43,688 bases of DNA from Chloroflexota bacterium (GTDB taxonomy: Bacteria; Chloroflexota; Anaerolineae; UBA7937; B3-Chlor), in contig JAUWLF010000025.1 of the NCBI GenBank assembly GCA_030613785.1, positions 1 through 43,688 of the forward strand, read 5' to 3'. Positions 7,730-17,364 of the stretch are shown here, in pieces. The translations under genes were made by a program, and so were the position numbers. Numbering within the stretch: position 1 is the stretch's first letter; every line of letters begins with the position of its first letter. The notes under the pieces are model-generated. The model was not told the DNA's origin and did not search any database. It saw only the letters and a program-made list of their open reading frames with translations.

Positions 7730-9592
7730 CTACTCCCTCAGACCCAGCTCCTCCAGCTTCTCTCTAGTGGGTAGCCCGGTGTCCACGTCCCACCCGCGGG
7801 CGCGGTAGTATTCGTCCAGCATGGGTTCCAACTCCAGCACCGAGCCGGTGCTAGGGCCGCTTCCCTCGGGCATCGGCTCTTCCAGGAAACGCTTGGGCAG
7901 CGTATCGTCCCTGCGCGTGATACCCTCGCGCGCGATGAACAGCCGCTCTAGGTTCACGACGCGCTCGCCGATCCTCTGTACTTCCTCACCGGTGATGTCC
8001 CATCCGGTAGCAGCGTGAAGAAGCTCCGCCGTCTCATCCCAGGAGAGTACCTCCATGTTGTTATATGTGTTCTTGCACACCCCCAGGGAATCGGCGATGG
8101 CTGCCATCTCTTCGAAGTGTTTCACCACCAGGCCTTTGCCTTTGTACTCCAGGCGGAAGGCCGTCTCGGGAATGCCGAAGCGACGCACGCCCTCCTCTGG
8201 ATCATTGGAGAACTCGAACCAGGGTTCTGAGCGCGCGTGATCAGCCCCCCGGCTGGCTACGGCGTTCCCCAAACCATAGGCTTTCATGCTACGAACATCG
8301 GCCTGAAAGACCTCCAGACCCTTGCCCTCCATGGCGATCTCCTCCGAGCCCCGCCCCAGGCGCTCGGCCGCCGTCTTCACCCCGTCGGCCAGCAGATCCC
8401 CGAAACCCTCCCGGTGGGCCACCTTGTGGATCAGGGCCAGGATGGTCTCACCATGGCCCCAGGTGAGATCCAGCCCATCGGCCTCCTCGGGGGAAAGAAG
8501 CCCACGATCGTGGCACTCCATAGCCCAGGAGATGACCTCGCTGAGGGAGATGGCGTCTATGCCGTACCGGTTGGCCAGATCGATGCACTTCAGGGCCAAG
8601 GCCAGGTCACCATTGCCCACCCGCGCCGTGAAACCGGCCAGGGGCTCGTACTCCGGCCCCTCCAGACGAAGACCTGGAAAGCGAGAATCGTTCACCACCA
8701 GGAAACGGCTGCACGGAATGGTGCACGCGAAGCAAGCCTTGCCCTTGATCTTGTACAACTCCTCAATGGCCTCACCGCTCACCGCATCAGCGTGCTCAAA
8801 GCGACCACGCTGAAAATGGCGTGTGGGCAGGCCGCCGATGCTGTTCAGAACTTTGATCAGCTTGGTGGTGCCGAGCCGGCAGCGAATCTCGTATTCGGGG
8901 TGCCGATAGATGACCTCATCCAAGCGTTCGATGATTTCCATGAAGCCAGCCATGTCGGCCACGGAGATCAGCTTGGTGCCCCGCACAGCCACAGCCTTGA
9001 GGTTCTTCGACGCCATGACCGTGCCCATGCCGGTGCGACCCACAGCACGGTTGAGGTTGACGAAAATCCCGGCGAACCGGACCCCATTCTCCGCCCCCTG
9101 ACCGATGGTGGCTACTTGAACATCAGGGTCACCCAGCTCCCGCTGAATGGCCAACGTGGTGTCCCACACGTCCTCGCCCCACAGGTCCCTTGCGTCGCGC
9201 AGCTCGACCACGTCATCCTGGATCCACAGATAGACCGGCTCATCCGCCCGGCCGTCGATGATCAGTTGGTCGTACCCTGCAAACTTGAGTTCCGGGCCGA
9301 AGAAGCCACCCGCATTGGAGTCGCCCAGAATCCCGGTCTGGGGGGACATAGCGGTAACGTTGAACCGTGCCCCGCCGGGGAAGAGGGTTCCCACCAAGGG
9401 CCCCACGCCGAACACCAGAACGTTCCCCGGCGACAGCCCGTCGACGTGCGCCGGCAGTTCATCCCAGAGCCGTTTCACGTTCAGCCCCCTCCCCCCAAGG
9501 AAGGACCGCGCCAAGTCTTCCTCGGTGGGGTGACAATGAGTTGCAGCGTTGGTCAAGTTGACTCGTAGGATGCTACCGCCGTAGCCGTCCAT
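7730..9592 (-). CDS. aor: Aldehyde:ferredoxin oxidoreductase family tungstoenzyme
   Basis: 620 residues, the usual AOR length. The N-terminal domain (1-205) has the family hallmarks SFLGGRGLNVK, GPLVGTLFPGGARFNVTAMSPQTG and GDSNAGGFFGPELK, which bind the tungstopterin. The 4Fe-4S ligands appear as CFACTIPC (about residues 285-292) plus a later cysteine in SLGVCKN. GRTGMGTVMASKNLKA is also typical. The enzyme oxidises aldehydes to carboxylates, or works in reverse, exchanging electrons with ferredoxin in the cytoplasm; the exact substrate cannot be read. GGAGAAG before the ATG fits. It lies 12 bases after the ferredoxin-like gene, its likely electron partner. Among AOR-family groups the precise branch (AOR, WOR, GOR, Aor-HdrB type) is not resolved. 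Confidence 0.92.
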   Translation of the reverse strand: MDGYGGSILRVNLTNAATHCHPTEEDLARSFLGGRGLNVKRLWDELPAHVDGLSPGNVLVFGVGPLVGTLFPGGARFNVTAMSPQTGILGDSNAGGFFGPELKFAGYDQLIIDGRADEPVYLWIQDDVVELRDARDLWGEDVWDTTLAIQRELGDPDVQVATIGQGAENGVRFAGIFVNLNRAVGRTGMGTVMASKNLKAVAVRGTKLISVADMAGFMEIIERLDEVIYRHPEYEIRCRLGTTKLIKVLNSIGGLPTRHFQRGRFEHADAVSGEAIEELYKIKGKACFACTIPCSRFLVVNDSRFPGLRLEGPEYEPLAGFTARVGNGDLALALKCIDLANRYGIDAISLSEVISWAMECHDRGLLSPEEADGLDLTWGHGETILALIHKVAHREGFGDLLADGVKTAAERLGRGSEEIAMEGKGLEVFQADVRSMKAYGLGNAVASRGADHARSEPWFEFSNDPEEGVRRFGIPETAFRLEYKGKGLVVKHFEEMAAIADSLGVCKNTYNNMEVLSWDETAELLHAATGWDITGEEVQRIGERVVNLERLFIAREGITRRDDTLPKRFLEEPMPEGSGPSTGSVLELEPMLDEYYRARGWDVDTGLPTREKLEELGLRE

Positions 9593-9604
9593 GTCTCTTC
9601 TCCG

Positions 9605-10063
9605 TCAGTGTCGCTCCAAGAACGGCGTTTCAGGCTTCGCTCTGGACTCCGCTCGCGAGTGAGCATAGACAATCGCACCCGTGGCGCAGCGTTTCACGCA
9701 GGCGGGCTCGCCCCCGCACAGATCGCAGATGAGAGCCAGGCCTGTCTCTGCATGCAGAGTTACCGCGCCGAAGGGGCAAGCCTCCACACAGGCTGAGCAA
9801 CCCGTGCACTCACTAGGCTCCACGAGAACAGCCCCTGTACCCTCGTCCTTGCGGAGGGCTCCAGTAGGACAGGAAGCCACGCAGGGCGCACGTCCGCACA
9901 GACGACAGACTTGAGGTTGATCCACTCCCAGAGGCTCGGTCTTGGCGATCCGTAGGCGAGCGGTCGCCGTGCCGAAGCGTCCTTCGTGCCAGACAACGCA
10001 CGTCACCTCACAAGCCCGGCAGCCAGTGCATAGATCTTCACGAACCAGAATCCGCTTCACCAT
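9605..10063 (-). CDS. 4Fe-4S ferredoxin-type electron-transfer subunit (four clusters)
   Basis: 152 residues from the ATG at 10061-10063, with AGGG eight bases upstream; in-frame starts exist up to 10147. Four cysteine groups are visible: CTGCRACEVTC, CRLCGRAPCVASCPTG, CTGCSACVEACPFG and CDLCGGEPACVKRCATG, the pattern of HycB/DmsB-type subunits carrying four clusters. It should shuttle electrons between the AOR-family enzyme encoded 12 bases downstream and another redox partner. No Tat or Sec signal is present, so a cytoplasmic location is expected. First gene of a three-gene operon: ferredoxin, tungstoenzyme, TIGR04076 duplicate. Confidence 0.88.
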   Translation of the reverse strand: MVKRILVREDLCTGCRACEVTCVVWHEGRFGTATARLRIAKTEPLGVDQPQVCRLCGRAPCVASCPTGALRKDEGTGAVLVEPSECTGCSACVEACPFGAVTLHAETGLALICDLCGGEPACVKRCATGAIVYAHSRAESRAKPETPFLERH

Positions 10064-10155
10064 CTCCCCAGCCCTTTTCATGTGGGCGCTTTCGCAATTG
10101 AAGGAGACGTCCCCAGGAGATCCGCTCTCGAACGCCTCCCATCGCATACAGACAA

Positions 10156-10184
10156 ATCATACCTCGGATGGGATGGAAGGTAAA
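10156..10184 (-). promoter_or_regulatory. Possible promoter of the ferredoxin-AOR operon
   Basis: Minus strand: TTTACC (10179-10184), 17-base spacer, TATGAT (10156-10161). Both boxes are imperfect. The start codon is about 95 bases downstream. Confidence 0.35.
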
Positions 10185-10761
10185 CTCAGATTGGGGACCG
10201 GATCGCGACGCAGTCACCTGACCGTGCCACATGGGAAGGTCCCTTCCCGAGTTGTGGGCTTGAGCCAGACAGTGGTTGCCCGGTGATCGAGGGACTGGAT
10301 CATCCCCGCCGAGTAGTCACGCGCGACAGATCGCCCGGTGACCGTCGGTCGCCACATCCCGCGCTAATATCACCAAGCTCCTTTGCGACTGAACGGATTG
10401 TGGCCAGACAGTCCATTGCCCGGGGGACCGCCGCAGCACAGAATGTGCACCACTCAAAGAGCACGTCGACTCCAAGGAACTATCGCTTTTGTTACTGTCC
10501 GCTCTCCCACGCAGCCTGTACTCGGAACGACCACACCACCTCCGAGCTGTTGCACTCTGATCGCGCCCGCCGCTGTCTGCCGCGGTGAGCCGTTTGTGCA
10601 GAGACTTGGACTCCCGCTGAGGCCCTGCACACAACGTGCGGCAGCGTGATGGGCTATCTGTTCGTCAGCATCTTGCCCAGCATGGACGTCAACTGGCATG
10701 ATCTCCGACTGGATAGGCTCTTCATCGGCCTCATTTCCAGCTACTTCATAACCAGAGAGCA
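10185..10761. other. Gene-free stretch between the GT39 and AOR operons
   Basis: About 580 bases with no supported gene. Two related segments about 135 bases apart share GCCAGACAGT followed by TTGCCCGG (near 10266 and 10401), an imperfect direct repeat. An inverted repeat GGAAGG/CCTTCC lies near 10234. No T tract accompanies it, so it is not called a terminator. Confidence 0.3.
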
Positions 10762-13575
10762 CTAGTCTCTAGCCCTCTCGGCGACGTGCCCCGCTGGCCT
10801 CAAAGCGGCAGGAGGGATGATTCGTGTTTCGCCGCCCCGAGGGGTCCAGGACAACTGCACGCCGCTGAATTCCCCTCCTTGATAGGAGTAGCGCAGTCGG
10901 ATCTCGTGCCACCCCGGGGTCAGTTCCACCTCACCCCTGCCGGAGATGGTCCTCGTGCCCCCCACCGTCACCACTTCTTGGCCATCTACGTACAGGTCCG
11001 CATTCCCATTCCAGGCCACGATCTGAAAGCCATAGGGACCAGCTTGATCCACCTTCAACTGCCCCTGGCAATCGAGGCTGTACAGCTTCCCCGCCAATTC
11101 AGGGATGAAGGCCGACTGCCAGGCAGAAGGCACCCTCACCAGGTAGATCACCGGCTCGATGCTTTGCTGCACCGGCTGCCCCCTCCAGTCCGGACCCTCG
11201 AACACGGTGACCAAGAGGCCGTTGACCTCCTCCCTGGGGCTCAAGAACCGAGGAGGCACCATCTCACGATCACCTTGAGGTGTTCTCCAGAGGAGCCTGA
11301 GTCCTCCTGCTTCATCAGTCGACGCGTACACGACACCTAACGCATGCCAACCCTTGACCAGTTGGACCCCTTTTCCATCTTGGAGCGGCTGATCATCCAC
11401 GTGTACTTGGGCCCGGCCTGTGGCCTCGGTTTCGAAGACGTAGGTGCCCTCCTCGGGGGCGTAGATCGTGCCGCGCCACTCGGCCCTGAAAGGAAAAGGC
11501 AGAGGAGGATCCTCCCGGCTCCAATCGAAGCTCAGTTGCGCATCCTTCTGCACCATGTCAGGCTCCTCGGAGGGATGATATCCGGCATAGTATGATCCCA
11601 TCAGGCCTTGGGCCTCTCTCGCCATCTCTGCCTCTACCCGTGCCGAGACGAACGTGTAGCGGTCGTATTCCCCTTGAAAGGTCTCTATCCGAGCCCCGGG
11701 GTAGTAGAACCTCACCACATCGGTCAGTGCCTCCACATCGTAGGGGGTGGAGAAGATGTAGACTAACTCGTCATCACCTGTGTCGGTGTGGCTGGGGATG
11801 ACGTCCAAGATACCCAGCGCCCGTTCCCCCGGAGGCTCTCCGGCCATCCACGCGAAGTCCATCCCAGGCGTGTAATAGGCGTGGTTGGCGAAGAGGTAGA
11901 AGTAATGTCCGTCGCCCAGAGACGCCATGTAGTTGGCGATGGCCGACACCTCCCTGGTGAACTCGACGCGCACCGAGTCCGCGTGTATCTGGCGCTGGAA
12001 GAAGATATCGTAGTTGGCATATCCAGCGAGGACCAACACCGGCACCAGAATCAATGCGAAACACCTCCCCCGTGAGGAGCCAAAGGTCCGCCGGAAGGTT
12101 GCCCACGCCCCTTCCACGAAAACACCGGCGAAGATGAATAACACCGGCATCACTCCAGCAAAGCGATGGCTGCGAAAATCCAGAGTCAACACACCGCCCC
12201 CGATCACGGTGATCAAGAACCACGCCAGGTAGAAAAGGTGCCTATTGCGCCAGAAGTAGAAGAGGCAGTAGCCAAAGCCCAGAGCGAACAGTACCCCGGT
12301 CCAGGGGTCCAGCATAGGCAGATCAGGGAGGTTCACCGCTCCCCAGGCTTCCCCCCTGTAGTTGAAGAAACCCAAAGATTGCTGGGCGCGATGAAGCAGC
12401 CCCCCCAGGTGGGCAGCCCTCTCCGCCCCGAACAGGACAGGCATCACCACGCTGAACCGTTCACCAAAGGCTCGGTAGGGCTCCCGTCGCACGACAGCCA
12501 AGAAAGGCGCTGCGAACAGCGCGGCGGCCACGAGGAAGGCCATCCACCGACTCCCAATCGCGTAGGACAGGGTGGCAACCAGTCCTACGGGCCGATCCTC
12601 CCCTGAACGCCACAAAGTCCAGATTTCGCCAACCAACAGGAATAACACCAGGATGGGGACCATGCGAAAGGAGGCGTGGCTGTACAAGCCCACGCTCATC
12701 GTCAGTCCGGCCAGGATGTAGTTCATCATCCCTCCGGTCCTGCGACCCCTGAGCAGGAGGTAGAAGGTCGCAACCTCGAGGAGCATAGCGGGCGTGGAGG
12801 GAAGCACCAGCCGGGTGAAGGCGATGTGCCAGCGAGAGACCGCAAAGAGGAATGTGGCAGTCAAAGCCACAGGAAAGTGAAAGAGTTCTCGGGCTAGCAG
12901 GTAGAAGACGATCAAAGTCAAGAACCCCAGAAGGACAAAGGGCAAGCGCAGGGCGAAGACAGTTGCCCCCACCGCGCGAAAGGAGAGATAGGTGCTGTAT
13001 ACGGAGACCGGGAACTGCCAGGGCAGGTAGCCGTGACGGATGATACCATAGGCATCCTTCCCTATCTGGGCCTCGTCGTTCCAGGAGATGCCGCCCGGCG
13101 GAGGGTAGTAGTCCAGGCGGTCGAGGCGCAGGAAGAGTCCAAAGCCCAAGACCAAGATCACCAGCGTCAACTCTATCCAGTGTTCTCTGATCGCCTTGAA
13201 CCGTGGCCAGGCCCAGTCGTCTCGGCGAGAGCAGACAGCCCCCACCAGCGCCACGCTCCAGATGTACAGAGGCACCGCCGTGGGTAGATAGTCCCACCGC
13301 AGCATGAGAAGGATGCTGGCCACCCAGGCCGGGATGGAGGCGACGAGCAGGCTCAACATGCCGCCCAAGTCCCATCTGGATGGAGGCGCCTTCTCCGCCT
13401 TCTTGCCCTCATGAGGTCGGAGGAAAGCGATGAGGGTGAGCACTATGGCGACGGCGAAGAGGGCCACCGCGGCCTCCTCGTTCACTCGCCTGTTGAGCAG
13501 GGCTTGACCAAGTGAAGCCAACAGGAAGGCGGCAACTGTCAGGATGAAGGGCAGTACACGCTGAACCTGAGACAT
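10762..13575 (-). CDS. GT39/ArnT-type membrane glycosyltransferase with two PA14-like modules
   Basis: 937 residues. Residues 1-510 hold about a dozen membrane segments of the GT-C fold, with the acidic pair typical of PMT/ArnT enzymes in the first large outer loop (SWNDEAQIGKDAYG, about residues 164-177) and REL(F)HFPVALTATFLFAVSRWHIAFTR split over the next helices. Residues 510-640 are a soluble outer domain. PA14-like modules follow at about 650-770 (GSYYAGYHP; EEGTYVFETEATGRAQVHVD) and 780-930 (TVFEGPDWRG; AWNGNADLYVDGQEV). GT-C enzymes transfer sugars from polyprenyl-phosphate donors outside the membrane; PA14 modules often bind glycans. The substrate is unknown. Paralogous to the gene 31 bases upstream and probably co-transcribed with it. 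Confidence 0.82.
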   Translation of the reverse strand: MSQVQRVLPFILTVAAFLLASLGQALLNRRVNEEAAVALFAVAIVLTLIAFLRPHEGKKAEKAPPSRWDLGGMLSLLVASIPAWVASILLMLRWDYLPTAVPLYIWSVALVGAVCSRRDDWAWPRFKAIREHWIELTLVILVLGFGLFLRLDRLDYYPPPGGISWNDEAQIGKDAYGIIRHGYLPWQFPVSVYSTYLSFRAVGATVFALRLPFVLLGFLTLIVFYLLARELFHFPVALTATFLFAVSRWHIAFTRLVLPSTPAMLLEVATFYLLLRGRRTGGMMNYILAGLTMSVGLYSHASFRMVPILVLFLLVGEIWTLWRSGEDRPVGLVATLSYAIGSRWMAFLVAAALFAAPFLAVVRREPYRAFGERFSVVMPVLFGAERAAHLGGLLHRAQQSLGFFNYRGEAWGAVNLPDLPMLDPWTGVLFALGFGYCLFYFWRNRHLFYLAWFLITVIGGGVLTLDFRSHRFAGVMPVLFIFAGVFVEGAWATFRRTFGSSRGRCFALILVPVLVLAGYANYDIFFQRQIHADSVRVEFTREVSAIANYMASLGDGHYFYLFANHAYYTPGMDFAWMAGEPPGERALGILDVIPSHTDTGDDELVYIFSTPYDVEALTDVVRFYYPGARIETFQGEYDRYTFVSARVEAEMAREAQGLMGSYYAGYHPSEEPDMVQKDAQLSFDWSREDPPLPFPFRAEWRGTIYAPEEGTYVFETEATGRAQVHVDDQPLQDGKGVQLVKGWHALGVVYASTDEAGGLRLLWRTPQGDREMVPPRFLSPREEVNGLLVTVFEGPDWRGQPVQQSIEPVIYLVRVPSAWQSAFIPELAGKLYSLDCQGQLKVDQAGPYGFQIVAWNGNADLYVDGQEVVTVGGTRTISGRGEVELTPGWHEIRLRYSYQGGEFSGVQLSWTPRGGETRIIPPAALRPAGHVAERARD

Positions 13576-13606
13576 GCACCCACCTAGCTTGGAGCTCTAC
13601 GCTACC

Positions 13607-16600
13607 CTATTCAGACAACAGAAACTTCTGGATTCTGTCGTTGTAGGTGTCAGCCACATACACCGATGCCCGCTGGTCAAAGCTGATGCCGATGGGCTTG
13701 CTGAATTGCCCTTCCAGAGAGCCCCTCTCGCCCCATAGGGTCAGTAACCTCCCATACGAATCGTAGACGCATACTCGTGCCATCTCCGGATCGGTCAGGA
13801 ACAGCAGGCCACTCATGCCCCACACTATGTGTGCGCTGTCGAGGGTGTTGGCCCCGGTGACAGGCCACTGCCTGACGTAATGACCGTCCGGGTCCCAGAC
13901 CTGCACCCTGTCGTTCTCCGTGTCCACCACGTACATATTGCCCTCGCCGTCGACGGCCACGTCGGTTGGTTGGTTCAACTGGCCCTCGCCAGAGCCCGGT
14001 GAGCCGAAGCGCGCGATCAGTTCGCCGTGTGGAGACACCTTCAGCACCGTGTTGCCACCCGTGTTGGCGATGTAGACGTAACCATCTTTGTCCACATCAA
14101 GACCTCGTGGGTCGAAGAGTCCCCAGCCTGTCCCCCACGCGCTCAGAAGCTCTCCCTCAGGTGAGAAGACGAAGAGGCTGTCATGCCCCGGGTCCAGAAC
14201 GTACACTCGCCCTTCCCGATCCAGCGCCAGGTCGAAGGGCTCTGCCAACACCTCCTGACCCCATTGGTCCACGAACTCGCCCATCGAGTCGAAGATCTGC
14301 ACGCGACCGTTGCCAGTATCCGCCACGTACACCATCCCTTCCAGGCTCACCGCCACCCCGCGAGGTTGCTGGAACTGGCCCGGGCCATCACCCTCTTTGC
14401 CCAAGCCCCTGACGAAGGTCGCCTGCCGCAAACCCTCTGTCATGGGCGGAGGCGTGGGAAGCAGCACTGCCGCAGGTGTGGGCAAGGGCGGAGGGACAGT
14501 CAGGTCGGCACCGGGAGGGGAAAGCTGCTCCACCGGCACCCGATCCCTGACATGGCCAGGCGGCGCCCAGTACAACTCTATCTTCCGCCCCCCGCCATCC
14601 TGGAAATACAGCAGTCGTATGTCGTGGAAACCCTCCTCCAATTGAATTATCCCCTGCTCGTAGACGTCACCATGATGCCCGCCGTTGTCGACCACCAGTT
14701 GCCCGTCTAGATAGAGGTGCGACCCGTCGTCGGAGATCGTGCCGAAGACGTAGGGACCACTGGCGGGAATGTAGATCTGGCCCAGCCACTCGATGCTGTA
14801 CGGTGAGGACAGGACATCGTTGGGGGCGATGAAGGGATCGAGTTGCACCACCAAGGGATCCCCGTCCCAGGAGGTGCCTTGACGATAGAGACCAAGTAAG
14901 CCGTGGCCGTACAACTCCTGCACATAGAGCACGTCGCTGAGGATGACCTCCTCGTCGCTCCACGGAGCGATCCAGCTCAGGCGGAGCTGACCGCCCGCCT
15001 CCTCCTCCACCGCCTCCACGTCGAGGGCGTGGAACCCCGCCGGCAGCACCAGGGTCTCCTCCCCCCGCCCGCCGTCCACCTCGAGCTCCATCTCCCCTCC
15101 CAGCCGCAGCTTCGCAGAGCCCGTCGCTTCAAGAAGGAACGTGTAGGAGCCATACTCAGGCACGTACAGGGATCCTTGCCACCGGACCGAGAAAGGCGGC
15201 TCCAAAGGAGGCTCGTCCCAGGAGAAATCCAGCCCCTTGTCCACTCGCTCCACTGCTGGTGGCTCCTCGAAGTCCGGCCCCTCGTAGTAGGCGGCGCGTA
15301 GGCCCTGGGTGGCCGCGACCCGATCACGTCCCACTTTGTAGGTGTAGAACATCGTGTGCCCGTAGCGGTCCAGGTGTTCCTCATATTCGCCGTCGGGATA
15401 CAGAGCCCGTAGGCGAGGAACGAGGGAGGCGTGGGTGAACTCCAGTACGTAGATGACGTCCTGTTCGACCTCTTGCCGCAACGGGAGGTGGCTATTCAAG
15501 TCCAAAGTGGTGAAGGGCACGCCATGTGGAATGAACTTCAGATCGGAATGATTGGCGAGCGCCTGGGACACGAGCACGAGGTTGTCGTAGCCATGAGTCT
15601 TGACGTACTTCCCCGCCTCGGTTTGGGCCGGATCGAAGTCGTAGTACGCCGACTCGTTCGACGCCTGGCGGTTGAAATAGATGTCGAAGTTGTCCCAGAG
15701 GCTCAGAGCCAGGATGATGCCCACGGCCAGAGACAGATAGCGGCGCCTGTCCCCCTTGAGCAGAGGGGCCAAGGTAGCCCACACCCGATCCCAGAATGCT
15801 GTGATCAAGAGAAAGACGGCCGGCACGTTACCCAGAGTGCGGGATGAATGGGGGTTGGAATCGGCGAGAGAGAGGATCCCCGGCAGAAGCCCCACGAAGA
15901 GCCACGCCACAAGCAGGAAGTACCTGTGGTGGCGCCACCGCAACAGGCTGTATCCCAAGCCAAGGCCGAAGAACATAGCTGACAAGGCGTCGAGCATCGG
16001 CTCATGAGGCACGTTATGCCGTGCGCGGGGATCTCCCTCGTGGTTGTACATCAAGAGGCTCTTGCGCACGTTATCCAGCAATGGTTGGTAGCTGCCCTCT
16101 CGCTCGATGTCCTGCTGTACCGAGGCCGCCTCGGTGCGCCGCAGGAAGATGCTCGGCCTTTGGACAGCGTACAGGACTAGGGGCGACAGGGTCAGGAACG
16201 CAGCCAGGGCGAACGCGGCCAGGCCTCTCAGGTGCCCCCGCATCAACTCTCTTCTGGAAAGGAACACATGAAGCAGGTAGACCCCGATGATGAGTGGGAA
16301 GATGCGGTAGCCGATGTAGGTGTGGAAACCCAAGCCGAAGACCAGCCCTGCGAAGACGTAATCTAGCCTGCGCCCCTTATGGATCCCTCGCCACAGGAAA
16401 TAGATGACCAATGCCTGGTAGAGCGGCACCGGCACTATCTCCACGAAAGCCAGTCGGCTGAAGTGCACGTGCCACCGGGAGATGGCAAGCAGGAAAGTCC
16501 CTATCTGAGCTGCGGGCACGCTGAACATCTCCCGCGCCAGCAGGTAGAAGACCAAGACCGTGGCCAAACCCACTGGCACATCGAACGCTCGCAGCACGAT

Positions 16601-17194
16601 GGGTTCCACGCCGAAGACCTTCAGTGCCAGTCCGAGGAGCTGATAGTGCAGCGCGGCGTTGCTATCCCTGTTCTCAGTGAACGGAGAGTACGGGGCTTGG
16701 AGAAAGCGCAGCCCCCACACCCCGTTATCCGCCTCGTCCAAGTAAATGCCGGCTGGCATGGTATCGAGGTGATAGGTACGCATGAAGAAAGCCACCAGCA
16801 TGATCAATGACAGGACGAGCACCTCACGCCGGTGCACGCGCCACCTGGGGCGGGGCGAGCCATACCAGAACCCAGCGACGAAGAGACACAGACCCAGGAG
16901 CCAGAGGAAAAGGGCACGATTGCTCGCCCTGCTCAAGTACAGGTCCACCAAGCACAAGATGACGAAGAGAACACCCAACCCGACCAGGAGCAGGTTGAGC
17001 CTGCCCAGCTTCCCGTCGATCATCTTGCCGCCCGCCTCCTGGTCACGCCGTGGTGGGACAAGAAGCAGGCAGAGGGCGGCAAGGCCAAAGAGGATCACCC
17101 CGTCGATGGCGGGGCCTTCGGTGGAGAAATACGTCTGTCCTACGAACGCGAGGATGAGAGCCAGCGTGATGGCTACGGGAGCTTTGATGTCCAT
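13607..17194 (-). CDS. GT39-type glycosyltransferase fused to two PA14 modules and a six-bladed NHL propeller
   Basis: 1195 residues. The GT-C membrane part (about 1-500) has the LDEADNGVWG acidic motif near residue 150 and ISRWHVHFSRLAF like its neighbour. PA14-like module 1 is about 630-755 (AAYYEGPDFEEPP; YGSYTFLLEATGSAKL) and module 2 about 762-890 (SGPYVFGTISDDGSHLYLDG). A Pro-rich linker (PPPLPTPAAVLLPTPPP) leads into six NHL repeats (about 920-1195) such as QPRGVAV..EGMVYVADTGNGRVQIFD. The layout predicts a large extracytoplasmic arm on a membrane sugar transferase. PA14 and NHL are binding folds, so the arm could hold glycan or protein acceptors; that is inference. It is the upstream member of a two-gene operon. 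No strong ribosome site is visible before the ATG. Confidence 0.82.
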   Translation of the reverse strand: MDIKAPVAITLALILAFVGQTYFSTEGPAIDGVILFGLAALCLLLVPPRRDQEAGGKMIDGKLGRLNLLLVGLGVLFVILCLVDLYLSRASNRALFLWLLGLCLFVAGFWYGSPRPRWRVHRREVLVLSLIMLVAFFMRTYHLDTMPAGIYLDEADNGVWGLRFLQAPYSPFTENRDSNAALHYQLLGLALKVFGVEPIVLRAFDVPVGLATVLVFYLLAREMFSVPAAQIGTFLLAISRWHVHFSRLAFVEIVPVPLYQALVIYFLWRGIHKGRRLDYVFAGLVFGLGFHTYIGYRIFPLIIGVYLLHVFLSRRELMRGHLRGLAAFALAAFLTLSPLVLYAVQRPSIFLRRTEAASVQQDIEREGSYQPLLDNVRKSLLMYNHEGDPRARHNVPHEPMLDALSAMFFGLGLGYSLLRWRHHRYFLLVAWLFVGLLPGILSLADSNPHSSRTLGNVPAVFLLITAFWDRVWATLAPLLKGDRRRYLSLAVGIILALSLWDNFDIYFNRQASNESAYYDFDPAQTEAGKYVKTHGYDNLVLVSQALANHSDLKFIPHGVPFTTLDLNSHLPLRQEVEQDVIYVLEFTHASLVPRLRALYPDGEYEEHLDRYGHTMFYTYKVGRDRVAATQGLRAAYYEGPDFEEPPAVERVDKGLDFSWDEPPLEPPFSVRWQGSLYVPEYGSYTFLLEATGSAKLRLGGEMELEVDGGRGEETLVLPAGFHALDVEAVEEEAGGQLRLSWIAPWSDEEVILSDVLYVQELYGHGLLGLYRQGTSWDGDPLVVQLDPFIAPNDVLSSPYSIEWLGQIYIPASGPYVFGTISDDGSHLYLDGQLVVDNGGHHGDVYEQGIIQLEEGFHDIRLLYFQDGGGRKIELYWAPPGHVRDRVPVEQLSPPGADLTVPPPLPTPAAVLLPTPPPMTEGLRQATFVRGLGKEGDGPGQFQQPRGVAVSLEGMVYVADTGNGRVQIFDSMGEFVDQWGQEVLAEPFDLALDREGRVYVLDPGHDSLFVFSPEGELLSAWGTGWGLFDPRGLDVDKDGYVYIANTGGNTVLKVSPHGELIARFGSPGSGEGQLNQPTDVAVDGEGNMYVVDTENDRVQVWDPDGHYVRQWPVTGANTLDSAHIVWGMSGLLFLTDPEMARVCVYDSYGRLLTLWGERGSLEGQFSKPIGISFDQRASVYVADTYNDRIQKFLLSE

Positions 17195-17364
17195 CTCAAC
17201 CAGCCTTGTCGCGAGGAAAGCGCAGGATCCAGATAGTGCTGACCGACACCTTCGGCGTGCGAGGCATCCATGTCAAGATGGTTCACAGCACCCTCTTCAG
17301 AGAGCGCTCAGACCGGGCGGGACCTGGGGCATTGCGCCGCTCGGCTCTGGCCGCTCAAGACGAA

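Noticed and set aside
8237..9568. 443-codon open frame on the plus strand inside the AOR gene
   Set aside because: It lies fully antisense to a clearly recognised tungstoenzyme; its long openness follows from the codon bias of the minus-strand gene.
10454..10762. 102-codon minus-strand frame after the ferredoxin operon
   Set aside because: No ribosome site, no motif, and its first codon overlaps the stop of the downstream gene by chance.
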